A stretch of 21,329 nucleotides of DNA from Pseudomonadota bacterium. GTDB taxonomy: Bacteria > Desulfobacterota > Desulfovibrionia > Desulfovibrionales > Desulfovibrionaceae. Positions within the stretch are counted from its first letter, which is position 1, and each line of letters begins with the position of its first letter. The DNA lies in NCBI GenBank assembly GCA_023433925.1, contig JAEYTO010000064.1:1-21329 (forward strand). Reading direction: 5' to 3'. This document shows positions 1 through 8,076 of the stretch, piece after piece. The translations under genes and the position numbers were made by a program. A model generated the notes under the pieces. That model saw nothing but the letters and a program-made list of their open reading frames with translations. It did no database searches and was not told the origin of the DNA.

Positions 1-21
1 CCAGGGGGATAATCCCCCTGG
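1..21. repeat. 21-bp perfect palindrome inside the activator reading frame
   Basis: Ten-base arms CCAGGGGGAT / ATCCCCCTGG surround one central base. The next bases, toward 37, form a second small hairpin (ACCCC..GGGGT), and GGCTTGC/GCAAGCC at about 40-60 form a third. Read on the minus strand, GGGGT precedes the palindrome, as GGGT precedes the one at 3711-3731. It encodes residues 169-175 of the activator. Confidence 0.7.
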
Positions 22-527
22 ACCCCTGTTTGGGGGGTGGCTTGCTCGAAGGGCAAGCCGGTCAAATCAATCCTGATCGCCGTCTGGAGTCGGTCCAGGT
101 CGGACAGGCCGTCCTCCAGTTGGGCAGGCGGGACGGTCAGGCGTCGCTTGATGACAGGTGGATCGTCGGCATCAGCCGTGACTCTGATCGGCGTGAGCGG
201 AGCGGACTCCGCGAACTGACCGGTTTGACCCGCTGGCCGCGCGCCGGCCCCGGCGGTCTCGATGGTCGCGTCCACGCCGGCCACGTGCGCCTTGCAGGCC
301 AGCACGAAGCCGCGCTCAAGCAGCTCGCCCGGCAGAAAACCCGCGCTGTCGTGCTCGACTGCGCCGTTCGCCACGCGCACCATGCAGCTCCCGCAGGTGC
401 CCTCGCCGCCGCAGTCCGTGGTAATGACCACGCCGGCGGCCGAGGCCGCCGTGAGGAGCGGCGTGCCCGGCGCGGCCTCGACGGAAGCGCCCGAGGGCTG
501 GAAGGTTATGCGTGGGCGTGTGTTCAT
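1..527 (-). CDS. acsV: Corrinoid protein reductive activator (RACo-like), N-terminal part, runs off the window
   Basis: This frame is open from an ATG at 527 to the left edge (175 codons seen, no stop). Residues 1-95 form a plant-type 2Fe-2S ferredoxin domain with C39, C45, C48 (DCGGEGTCGSC) and C78 (LACKA). Residues 120-150 (PPVIKRRL..LEDGLSDLDRL) resemble the linker of RACo-type ASKHA proteins, which reduce inactive Co(II) corrinoid protein to Co(I) using ATP. The ASKHA ATPase part would lie outside the window. It is the last gene seen in the CODH/ACS operon, 142 bases after acsC, which fits reactivating AcsC/AcsD. In-frame TAA codons just upstream make this ATG the only plausible start, yet no Shine-Dalgarno is visible. 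A perfect palindrome lies in frame at the edge, so the gene could also be truncated just beyond it. The identification rests on the ferredoxin domain, the linker and the context. Confidence 0.82.
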   Translation of the reverse strand, partial: MNTRPRITFQPSGASVEAAPGTPLLTAASAAGVVITTDCGGEGTCGSCMVRVANGAVEHDSAGFLPGELLERGFVLACKAHVAGVDATIETAGAGARPAGQTGQFAESAPLTPIRVTADADDPPVIKRRLTVPPAQLEDGLSDLDRLQTAIRIDLTGLPFEQATPQTGVQGDYPP

Positions 528-621
528 GAATGGTGGCGATTATTAGCTTATTCGCACGCTCGTGCCCGAGGCGTCGCCGCATGCGATTAGACTGGCGGCC
601 GCATGCCGCAACTCGGGGGGA

Positions 622-643
622 CCGGGGGGACGCGTCCCCCCGG
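622..643. repeat. Intergenic GC-rich palindrome between acsC and the activator gene
   Basis: Perfect 22-bp palindrome with arms CCGGGGGGACG / CGTCCCCCCGG, followed by GCCGCCGGAGGC. It lies in the 142-base gap after acsC. No T-run follows on either strand, so it looks more like a repetitive extragenic palindrome than an intrinsic terminator. It could still stabilise the acsC 3' end or reduce read-through into the activator gene. Confidence 0.6.
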
Positions 644-669
644 CCGCCGGAGGCATCCTATCTACCGTT

Positions 670-2010
670 TTATGCGTTTAGCCGCGTCTTGATGAAGCCC
701 TCCAAATCGGCGGCTTCCTGCGGTCCCACGAGGACCTTCCAGCCGGGCAGGGCCTCTTCCAGCTCGCCGCTGATCTGGGCCACGAAGCCGGGCAGGACGA
801 TGGTCCGGCCCGTGAGCCGGCTCTCCACGCCGTGCTCCTTGACGAACTTGGCGATGCTTGCCGCGCCGAACTTGCCCGCGGCCCAGGCCGTGAGCACGCT
901 CATGCCCTCGCACTCGGGCACGAGCAGCCAGGCGCTAGCGCCGCTGTTCTCGATCTCGCCCGAGACGATGAAGTAGGTCAGAGAGAAGTTCGTGGTCACG
1001 AAAACCGGCGCGTCCGGGCCGGGCTCGCCGACCGGGTAGAGCCTGGGCTCGACCTGGATGGGCTTCTGCGGGTCCGTGTACACGTTCAGGCGCAGGGTCA
1101 TGAGCGCGGCGAGCTGCGCCGGGTCAAAGGATGGCAGGACGATGATCCCGCCGTACTTGTTGACCTCGGTCGCGGCGGCCACGGTGTCTTCGAGCAGGTC
1201 GCCAGAACCCAGGAAGCGGATGGACGGGAAGCCCAGGGCCTTGATTCCGTCCTTGAGCGCGGCCCGGCGGGCGATGGAGTTCGTCTGGAAGTCCTCGGCC
1301 AGGGAGTGGGTCTCGAAGTGGAGCACGAGTTCGTGGAAGTCCTTGGTGCGGATGGACTCGACGAGCGAGAGCATGGCGTCCAGGTCCGGCGCGCTCACGG
1401 CCAGGGCCAGGCCGTTTTCGCGGGCCGCCGGGATGAGCGCCTCGGCGCTCTCGGCCGTGGCCGAAGCCAGCAGCGAGCCCGTGCCCTTGAGCGCGGCGGC
1501 CGTGGCGAGCAGGCCGGAAGCGGACGCGCCGCGCGCGACGATGGGCAGGCCGGTAGCGTCGAAGGCCTTGCGGCAGAGCGCGGCGAAGATCGCGTCGTCC
1601 GCGCCGTCCTGGCTTACGGCGACCATATCGAGCTTGATCGTGTTGCCCACGCGGTCGATGGCGTAGGCCTTGATGGCGGCCAAGGTCTCGTCGATTTCGG
1701 CGACGGGCCGGGAGGTGGACACGTTCACGGCCAGGGCGGGCTGGCGCACGAAGGTCTTCTCGTGGCGGTAGAGGACCGTCTCCTCGCCGAGCACGAGCTT
1801 TTTGTCAGGCCCGAAGGAGACGCCGCGCACGGGCGGCTCGCTGGCCGCGCCGAGCACGGCCCTGGCCTCGTCCGAGGCGTGGGGGCACTCGGACAGGCTG
1901 GCCTTCTTGGCCGCCAGCTTCATGGCGAAGGCCAGGCAGGTGTTCGAGCCGCACTCCTTGCAGTTGGTCTTGGGCAGGAGCTTCTGGATTTGCAGTCCGG
2001 TCAGGGCCAT
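670..2010 (-). CDS. acsC: Corrinoid iron-sulfur protein large subunit (AcsC)
   Basis: This 446-residue protein is the gamma subunit of the corrinoid iron-sulfur protein, which carries the methyl group from methyl-tetrahydrofolate to acetyl-CoA synthase. The N-terminus binds the 4Fe-4S cluster that reduces cobalt: LLPKTNCKECGSNTC gives C17, C20 and C25, with C42 in SLSECPH. A TIM-barrel region and a C-terminal corrinoid-binding region follow, with matching motifs such as TNFSLTYFIVSGEIE near residues 342-356. Length is typical of the family. The ATG is one base beyond the stop of the upstream acsB-acsD gene. Its Shine-Dalgarno (GGAGGTG) lies within the last codons of that gene, which implies translational coupling and matched production with its AcsD partner. 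Confidence 0.96.
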   Translation of the reverse strand: MALTGLQIQKLLPKTNCKECGSNTCLAFAMKLAAKKASLSECPHASDEARAVLGAASEPPVRGVSFGPDKKLVLGEETVLYRHEKTFVRQPALAVNVSTSRPVAEIDETLAAIKAYAIDRVGNTIKLDMVAVSQDGADDAIFAALCRKAFDATGLPIVARGASASGLLATAAALKGTGSLLASATAESAEALIPAARENGLALAVSAPDLDAMLSLVESIRTKDFHELVLHFETHSLAEDFQTNSIARRAALKDGIKALGFPSIRFLGSGDLLEDTVAAATEVNKYGGIIVLPSFDPAQLAALMTLRLNVYTDPQKPIQVEPRLYPVGEPGPDAPVFVTTNFSLTYFIVSGEIENSGASAWLLVPECEGMSVLTAWAAGKFGAASIAKFVKEHGVESRLTGRTIVLPGFVAQISGELEEALPGWKVLVGPQEAADLEGFIKTRLNA

Positions 2011-2011
2011 C

Positions 2012-5000
2012 CTAGTTCACCTCCTGTCCGTCCATGAGCCTGGCGATGGTCCGCTTGAGGGCCATGGCCGCCTCGGGGTGATACATGATCAGCACGTCCG
2101 CGCCGGCGTGCAGGAAACTCGTGGCCGTGGCCAGCTCCCACAGGGCCGCGCGCTTCTTCAGCTCGCCCCAGGCCGGGAACTCGGCCGCGCTGGCCTTGAG
2201 CTCCTTGACCTTGGCGCACTCCTGGCCGGGCGAGAGGATCATGGGCTGGGCCAGCATGGCGTCGCCGCCCAGCGCCGTCAGGCGGATGCGCTCCATGACC
2301 GAGTAGGTGTACTCCAGGCCGTAGCCGAGCGCGCCGGTCATGGGGTCGATGAGGATGCGCTCGGGCTTCACGTCCATGTTCGTCAGCAGGATGTTGAGCT
2401 GCTTGGCGATGTTCACGTCGATGGGGCTCTGGGCCGCCAGCGTGTGGCCATAGGCCAGGGCCGCGCCCGCGATCTGGCGGTAGTTGTCCTGCTCGACCCA
2501 GTTGAGCAGGAGGTTCTCGCCCGCGCAGGCCTGGGCCACGGCCTTCATGACTTCGTTGTTGCGCTCGAAGTGGCCGTGGCCCGTGACGATGAGCGGCACG
2601 CCCACGGCCGCGAGCACGGACTTGACGACCTCCACGGCCTGCTCGGGCGAGCGGTTGCCGCGCTCGGGGTGCGTGCCGTCCAGGCGCACGCTGATCAGGT
2701 CCGCGCCGTATTTTTCGACGCAGGCCCTGGCCATGTCCGCCGGGTGATGGAGCAGGTCGCCGTGGATTTCGCGCAGCACGGGCGGGTATTTCTCGCCCAG
2801 CACGTCGAAGACCTCCATGGCCACGAGCGGCCGGTGCGGCATCGCGCCTTCCCACAGGTGGAAGGGCATGCACGCGGCCCCGCCGACGGTCAGCGTGTGG
2901 CTGCGCGTGCCGCCCTGCTCGCGCGTCGCGCCGAGCGTCACCGCGCGGATGGCCAGGTCGTGCTTGTCCTTGCGCACGGGGAGCTTGGAGAGCGCACCGA
3001 TGCGCGCCGAGGCCATGGGAGCGATGGGCGAGGAGGTCGCGGGTTGGCCTGCGGTGGAGGCGGCGGACTGACCGGAAGAAGTCGCGGGTTGCGCACCGGC
3101 TCCAAGGCCTCCAAACCGAGGAGTGGGATCACTCGCTTTCGCTGACGCGGATGCGGCAGCGGCGGGATCGGCTCGGGCGCCAGGCGCGGCCGGGCTGGCG
3201 GAAGCGGTGGAGGCGGCTTGCGCCGGACCTTTGGCCTCCGGAGCCAACGTTCTTTGGGCCTGATTCGCGCTCAGGGCGTGCTGGTCCTGACCAGTGCCGA
3301 CGCTCGGGGCCTGTCCGTCCAGGTATCTGCTCGTGAGCGAACCCACGATGTCGGCCACGATCTCCTTGACGAGCGCGCCCTTGATCTCGGCGCGCACCTG
3401 CGCGGCGACCTCGGCCTTGATCTGCTCCAGGAGCCCGGAGGCGAGCAGGGCGGCCGCGTCGCCGCCGGCAACGGAGGAAGAAGAAAGAACGGTCGCGGAG
3501 CGCGTGGGAGCTCCCTGCGCGTGCTGGTCCGACACCTGATTGCGCTGGTTCGACGCCTGAGCGGAATGGACCATGGCCTGGGCGGGCGCGGCCAAAGCCG
3601 CCGCCGCGGCCGGAGTCGGGACCTGGCCACCCACCCCCATCTCTTGCCCTGGCGCACGACTTGCCTTGGCCTGTCCCTGCGCCTGGTTATCCAGCGCTTG
3701 CACCGAGGGTCCAGGGAAATCATTTCCCTGGCGGGTGGGGTCTGGGGAGGGCAGCGCCCTTCCCAGTTCTCTTTGCGCCAGCTCCGCCATGTCTTCCATT
3801 CCGAGCGCCGGATGGCCGACCTGCTCCAGGTATTTCCTGATCTCCAGCGGGTCCGTGGCCACGGTCTCGTCGGCGATCTTGTCCAGCAGGTCGGGCACGC
3901 CCGCCTCGGCGAAGCGCTTCTTCAGGTCCGGGGCCAGCAGATCTTTCAGTTCCTTGGGCATCCACACGATGCGCTTGTGGCCGCCCTCGGCCGAGACGAA
4001 CTTGCGCGAGGTCAGGAAGACCTTGCCGCAGCCCATGAAGCCCGGCGTCTGCTGGCCGCCGCCCACGTTGCCGGCCAGGGTGGAGAACTTCATGCCCACG
4101 GGCGTCTCGCCCGCGTACTCGCGGTTCACGGCCATGATGCCGTTGCACTCGGGCACGAAGCCCACGATGACCTCGAAGCAGCCGCAGCTCGTCATGGGAT
4201 CGTTCATGATCGAGTAGGCCGTGATGGACTCGATGGTCTTGTGGCTCTTGGCGTGCACGTACTCGTTGACGCCGCGCCACACGCCGCGCACCGGGTCGAG
4301 GCATTCGCCCTTGGCCACGGGCTGGTTGGGGCCGGTCTCGTCGATCTCGTGGGCGGCCTTGCCGTCGAGCCAGTTGTAGGCCCCGCACAGGCCCAAGCGC
4401 TCGGGCGTGATGATGCACACGTGATCGGGCGCGAAGGACTGGCAGAGCAGGCAGGAGTAGAAGATGTCCACGGACTCGTCGGTCATGGACTCCATGCGCC
4501 GGTTGCGCTCGTCATAGACCGTGCGCGCGTGGGCCAGCCGCCGTTCCACCTCGGCCCGCTCGGTGATGAGCGTGACCCTGACCTTGTCCACGATGGCCGG
4601 GTAGTCGGACAGGAGCTTGGCGTGCAGGACCTCGCCGATGTGCTTAAGGCGCAACCCCTTGGCGAAGCCGGCCTTGGAGATGCGCAGCCAGGCGATGTCG
4701 CGCTGGCCGATGTGCATGATGCCTTCGGCGCCGTTGACCAAGTGGTGGATCTGGCGCTCCAGGATGGGCTCGAAGTCGGGCTGCATCTTGCGGCCGGCCA
4801 CCTCGACCCACACGGCCAGCGGCAGGGCCGTGCCCGGCTCGACCATGTCGATGTCCGGGCCGACGATCTCGATCGCGCCGTCGGTGATGTCGGACATGGA
4901 CACCGAGGTCACGAACTCGAAGCAGGGCGTGATGTTGCCGCCGAACTCGGCGTGCACGTCGGCCTTGCGGATGCGCTCGCCCTCGAAGGCCGAGCCGTAG

Positions 5001-5971
5001 GCCGTGGGGATGGGCACCTTGGTGATGCGCACCTTGCAGCCGCGCACCTCCAGGGCTTTCTCGACCATGGTCGCGTGGGGCACGTTGGCCACCACGTGCT
5101 CGTAGGTGCACACGCCCGTGGGCAGGATCTCGGGGATGTCCGTGTCGGCGATGATCGGGAAGCCGTAGTTGATGGCTCCGGCGGCCACGGCGTACTTGGC
5201 TGCGTCCACCTCGCCCAGGGCGAGCACGAAGGCGAAGATGCGGTTCTTGTTGTAGCGCAGGTTGGCTTCGAAGTCGCCCGGCTTGACGCCGCCGAAGGAC
5301 AGGGCCGCGCGGTTGGCGAAGCCCAGGGCATAGGCCAGGGCCGAGACGTCCTTGCCGAAGGGCACCAGGCGCGTCTCCCAGCCGAGCTGCACGCCCTCCT
5401 CGGCGAGCTGCTCCGCGAACTGTTTGCCGTTGGTCTCGCCGGCCATGAACACGTACAGGTTCTTCTCTTGCAGCTCGCGGGCGATTTTCACCGCGATGGC
5501 GTTGCTCGGGGCCGCGCCGGTGATGGCCGCGAAGCCGGGGGCCGTGCCGTCCACGAACTCGACGCCGCGCTCGCGCAGGAGCACGTCCGAGGCCGCGCCT
5601 AGCCAGATGCCCGAGACCGGATTCGAGCCGAGCGCATACTTGCAGGCCTCGATGGCCTCGCAGGCGAACAGGCTGGCCACGCCCGCGTCGAGCGCGCAGC
5701 CCAGGTAGGGCAGCCAGGTGCTGCCGCCGGCATCGAGCGGCCGGGCGGGCAGCAGCTCCTTGGCCCGGCGCAATACCTGGCGTAGATCGCCCAGGGTTTC
5801 GACCTTGAGGCCGGTGAAGGAGTAGGCGATGGGCAGGAAGTAGGCCGTGTCCGGGAAGCCGGCCGGGTGCGCCTCGCCCTTGGCCCTGATGGCCGCGTCG
5901 AGCGCGCCTTCGGCCTGGGCGATCCAGCGGGCCGCGCCGTCCATGGCGCTCGTGCAGATGAGCCTAGACAT
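2012..5971 (-). CDS. acsB-acsD: Acetyl-CoA synthase fused to corrinoid protein small subunit (AcsB-AcsD)
   Basis: One uninterrupted frame of 1319 residues. Residues 1-735 are acetyl-CoA synthase, which condenses CO, a corrinoid-borne methyl and CoA. The A-cluster ligands are all present: C507, C510, C519 and C529 (FYSCLLCQSF..C..LGLC) and the nickel-site Cys-Gly-Cys at C596/C598, each one residue higher than in Moorella AcsB. Residues about 986-1319 are the AcsD corrinoid protein small subunit (KHDLAIRAVTLG.., VSVRLDGTHPE-like region, LLNWVEQDNY). Between them lies a linker of about 250 residues rich in Ala, Gln, Ser and Pro, with a helical island at 836-884. The two enzymes are normally separate proteins. 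The start overlaps cooS by 8 bases and has a strong GGAGGG site. The fusion is seen directly; its effect is inference. Confidence 0.95.
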   Translation of the reverse strand: MSRLICTSAMDGAARWIAQAEGALDAAIRAKGEAHPAGFPDTAYFLPIAYSFTGLKVETLGDLRQVLRRAKELLPARPLDAGGSTWLPYLGCALDAGVASLFACEAIEACKYALGSNPVSGIWLGAASDVLLRERGVEFVDGTAPGFAAITGAAPSNAIAVKIARELQEKNLYVFMAGETNGKQFAEQLAEEGVQLGWETRLVPFGKDVSALAYALGFANRAALSFGGVKPGDFEANLRYNKNRIFAFVLALGEVDAAKYAVAAGAINYGFPIIADTDIPEILPTGVCTYEHVVANVPHATMVEKALEVRGCKVRITKVPIPTAYGSAFEGERIRKADVHAEFGGNITPCFEFVTSVSMSDITDGAIEIVGPDIDMVEPGTALPLAVWVEVAGRKMQPDFEPILERQIHHLVNGAEGIMHIGQRDIAWLRISKAGFAKGLRLKHIGEVLHAKLLSDYPAIVDKVRVTLITERAEVERRLAHARTVYDERNRRMESMTDESVDIFYSCLLCQSFAPDHVCIITPERLGLCGAYNWLDGKAAHEIDETGPNQPVAKGECLDPVRGVWRGVNEYVHAKSHKTIESITAYSIMNDPMTSCGCFEVIVGFVPECNGIMAVNREYAGETPVGMKFSTLAGNVGGGQQTPGFMGCGKVFLTSRKFVSAEGGHKRIVWMPKELKDLLAPDLKKRFAEAGVPDLLDKIADETVATDPLEIRKYLEQVGHPALGMEDMAELAQRELGRALPSPDPTRQGNDFPGPSVQALDNQAQGQAKASRAPGQEMGVGGQVPTPAAAAALAAPAQAMVHSAQASNQRNQVSDQHAQGAPTRSATVLSSSSVAGGDAAALLASGLLEQIKAEVAAQVRAEIKGALVKEIVADIVGSLTSRYLDGQAPSVGTGQDQHALSANQAQRTLAPEAKGPAQAASTASASPAAPGARADPAAAASASAKASDPTPRFGGLGAGAQPATSSGQSAASTAGQPATSSPIAPMASARIGALSKLPVRKDKHDLAIRAVTLGATREQGGTRSHTLTVGGAACMPFHLWEGAMPHRPLVAMEVFDVLGEKYPPVLREIHGDLLHHPADMARACVEKYGADLISVRLDGTHPERGNRSPEQAVEVVKSVLAAVGVPLIVTGHGHFERNNEVMKAVAQACAGENLLLNWVEQDNYRQIAGAALAYGHTLAAQSPIDVNIAKQLNILLTNMDVKPERILIDPMTGALGYGLEYTYSVMERIRLTALGGDAMLAQPMILSPGQECAKVKELKASAAEFPAWGELKKRAALWELATATSFLHAGADVLIMYHPEAAMALKRTIARLMDGQEVN
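3707..3764. repeat. Intergenic-type palindromic element read in frame at the AcsB/linker junction
   Basis: GGGT is followed by a perfect 21-bp palindrome at 3711-3731 (arms CCAGGGAAAT / ATTTCCCTGG, one central base). A G/T-rich spacer and a second hairpin follow (GGGAGGGC-AGC-GCCCTTCCC, 3745-3764). It encodes residues 736-755 of the fusion protein, just where AcsB homology ends. The architecture matches the palindrome at 1-21 and resembles intergenic elements in Desulfovibrio-type genomes (from memory). Confidence 0.7.
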
Positions 5972-7919
5972 GGGCGGCCCTCCTGTCCTTCATGTCGAAG
6001 AGCTTGCGCTCCTGGCTGCGATTGATGCCCAGCTTCTCGCGCTTGGCCTCGATGAGCGCCTTGATGCGCTCGGCGGCCTTCTTGGGGTCGGCGATGGTGT
6101 GGAAGCTCGCGCCGAACAGCTCGGTCGCGCCCGCATGGAGGAACTTGTCCACGTTCTCCGACCCGGAGACATGGAACGGCTGACCCAGCACAACATCCAC
6201 GCCCGAGGCCACGAAGTAGCAGCCGATGGCCACGGCCTTCTCGCTCATCCACTCCGGGGCCACGCCCACGGCCGGCAGGTCGGACAGGTCGTTGCCCAGG
6301 CCGCCCTCCACGACCATCTCCGTGGCCGCTTCCAGGATGCGCGAATTGTCCACGCAGGAGCCCATGTGCAGCACGGGCGGCATGCCCACGGCCTCGCAGA
6401 CCTCGCGCAGGCCCGGCCCGGCCATGGCCAGGGCCGCCTCGGGAGTCAGCAGGCCGCTTTTGGCCGAGGCGATGGCCGCGCAGCCGGTCTTGAGCACGAG
6501 GATGTCGCTCTTGATCAGCTCGCGGGTCAGCGTGAGCGTGTAGTCTTCCAGCTTCGACTTGGGGTTGTTGCAGCCCACGATGCCCACCACGCCCCGGATG
6601 CGGCCGGACATGACCGCGTCGTTGAGCGGCCGGAACGAGGCCCGGAATGTGCCGCCGAGCATGTGCCTGATGGCCGGCACGCTGAATCCGGCCACGAGCG
6701 GGCTCTGCTCCTTGGGGATGAAGACCTTGGCCGGGTCGCGGCGCGCGAAGTTGCCGATGGCGCGCAGGATGAGGTCCTTGGCGGACTTGAGGGCCTGCTT
6801 GTGGTCGAAGGAGGCGTGCGTCGCGCCGGCGGTGCGGGCCATGTCGCTCGTGGACACGATCTCCGTGTGGTAGTGGCGGGCCACCTCGGGCAGGCTGGGC
6901 ATGCAGCACTGCACGTCGATGAGCATCATCTCCACCGCGCCGGTGACGATGGCCAGCTCCTGCTGCAGGAAGCTGCCGGCCAGCGGCACGCCATGGCGCA
7001 CGAGGATCTCGTTGGCCGTGCAGCAGATGCCGGCCAGCCGCACGCCCTCGGCTCCGGCCTTGCGCGCGGCCTCCTGGACCTCGGGCAGCTTCGACGCCGC
7101 CACGAGCATCTCGGACAGGGCCGGCTCGTGGCCGTGGACCACGACGTTGACCGTGCGCTCGCCGAGCACGCCCAGGTTGGCCGTGCTGCGCACCGGCGCG
7201 GGGGTGCCGAAGAGGATGTCCGTGCACATGGTCGCCACGCGCGAGCCGCCCCAGCCGTCGGCCAGGGCCGTGCGGAAGGCGTGCAGGAGCACGCTTTTGT
7301 AATCGTGGTCCACGCCCATGTGCGTGCGGTGCATGGCTTCCACGACCATGCGGTCGACGCCCTGCGGCCCGATGCCGGTCGAGCGCCACACGCCTTGGCG
7401 AGATAGCGGAGCGAGCGAAAGAGTCTTGAGCTGTTCTTCCTGGGAGGTGAATTCGGCCAGGAACAGATCTGCCAGCTCCAGGGCCACGTCCTCCTTGCTC
7501 CTGCCGGCCTCCGCGACCCCGTACTTGCGGGCCGCGTCGCGCAGGGCGCGCTCATCGGTGATCCTGTAGTCGCCGCCCTTGCCCTGGGCCGCGTGCTTGA
7601 GCAGCAGCACGAGATGCCGGCCGTGGTCCGAGTGCGCGGCGGTTCCGCCAGCCACCTCGCGCAGGAAGTTGCGCGCCGCGATGGTGTCCGCGTCCGCGCC
7701 GCACACGCCGCGCGGGGCCTTGGCCGAAATGCGGCACGGACCCATGTGGCAGATGCGGCAGCAGACGCCCTGCTTGCCGAACGCGCACTGGCCGCCCTGG
7801 GCGTCCATGCGCTCGAAGCACGTCTCCACGCCGTCGCGGCCTGCCTTGGCCAGGGCCTCGATTGACGCGCGGTCGCTGGCTCTCTCTTCGGGCCGTTTGG
7901 TCTCTTTGGTCTTGCTCAT
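5964..7919 (-). CDS. cooS: Ni-Fe-S carbon monoxide dehydrogenase catalytic subunit (CooS/AcsA)
   Basis: This 651-residue cytoplasmic enzyme interconverts CO and CO2. By alignment in mind with C. hydrogenoformans CODH-II, the D-cluster cysteines are C45 and C53 and the B-cluster cysteines are C54, C57, C62 and C73. The C-cluster ligands are H264 (HGHEP), C300, C338, C450 (GCNNPK), C480 and C522, with catalytic K561 and proton-relay histidines H96, H99 and H102. Nothing essential appears missing, so the enzyme should be active. It precedes acsB-acsD with an 8-base overlap, so it probably supplies CO to the acetyl-CoA synthase as the AcsA partner. The ATG at 7919 was chosen because the frame upstream runs through the palindromic intergenic element. 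The ribosome site there is weak (GCAGAG). Confidence 0.97.
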   Translation of the reverse strand: MSKTKETKRPEERASDRASIEALAKAGRDGVETCFERMDAQGGQCAFGKQGVCCRICHMGPCRISAKAPRGVCGADADTIAARNFLREVAGGTAAHSDHGRHLVLLLKHAAQGKGGDYRITDERALRDAARKYGVAEAGRSKEDVALELADLFLAEFTSQEEQLKTLSLAPLSRQGVWRSTGIGPQGVDRMVVEAMHRTHMGVDHDYKSVLLHAFRTALADGWGGSRVATMCTDILFGTPAPVRSTANLGVLGERTVNVVVHGHEPALSEMLVAASKLPEVQEAARKAGAEGVRLAGICCTANEILVRHGVPLAGSFLQQELAIVTGAVEMMLIDVQCCMPSLPEVARHYHTEIVSTSDMARTAGATHASFDHKQALKSAKDLILRAIGNFARRDPAKVFIPKEQSPLVAGFSVPAIRHMLGGTFRASFRPLNDAVMSGRIRGVVGIVGCNNPKSKLEDYTLTLTRELIKSDILVLKTGCAAIASAKSGLLTPEAALAMAGPGLREVCEAVGMPPVLHMGSCVDNSRILEAATEMVVEGGLGNDLSDLPAVGVAPEWMSEKAVAIGCYFVASGVDVVLGQPFHVSGSENVDKFLHAGATELFGASFHTIADPKKAAERIKALIEAKREKLGINRSQERKLFDMKDRRAAHV

Positions 7920-7951
7920 GCTCTGCGTTCTCGTCGGTTGATGGCCAGGAA

Positions 7952-8030
7952 CCGAGAGAGGGCTGCGCGCCCTCTCTCGGGCTCTCTCTCGGCAGGGGCC
8001 GAGGGCCCCTGCACCCCACATCTTGGGGTT
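7952..8030. repeat. Composite palindromic element between cooC and cooS
   Basis: Three hairpins in a row: CCGAGAGAGGGC / GCCCTCTCTCGG (7952-7980, 12-bp perfect arms, 5-base loop), GCAGGGGCC / GGCCCCTGC (7992-8012), then ACCCC / GGGGT (about 8013-8029), followed by TTT on the plus strand. It fills most of the 157-base gap inside the operon. Its first module recurs at 15916-15942, and CTCTCTC plus a CAGGGGCC hairpin follow in both places. It may mark a processing or attenuation point between cooC and cooS mRNA. Confidence 0.72.
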
Positions 8031-8076
8031 TTGGTGTAAATACTTGGCGCTTGGCTTTTTAATGCGGCGTTCTATT

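Noticed and set aside
832..2037. 401-codon open frame on the plus strand opposite acsC
   Set aside because: Antisense shadow of acsC; no domain or ribosome-site support.
3218..5602. 794-codon open frame on the plus strand
   Set aside because: It lies wholly antisense to acsB-acsD, its translation is a His/Gly/Leu/Val-rich composition typical of the reverse of a high-GC gene, and it shows no recognisable motif.
5847..7406. 519-codon open frame on the plus strand opposite cooS
   Set aside because: Antisense shadow of cooS and the start of acsB-acsD, with the same His/Ala/Gly-rich composition; the minus strand encodes all CODH ligands.
7920..8021. Upstream extension of cooS
   Set aside because: The added 34 residues are Arg/Glu/Ser-rich and are encoded by the palindromic intergenic element, so the ATG at 7919 is preferred.
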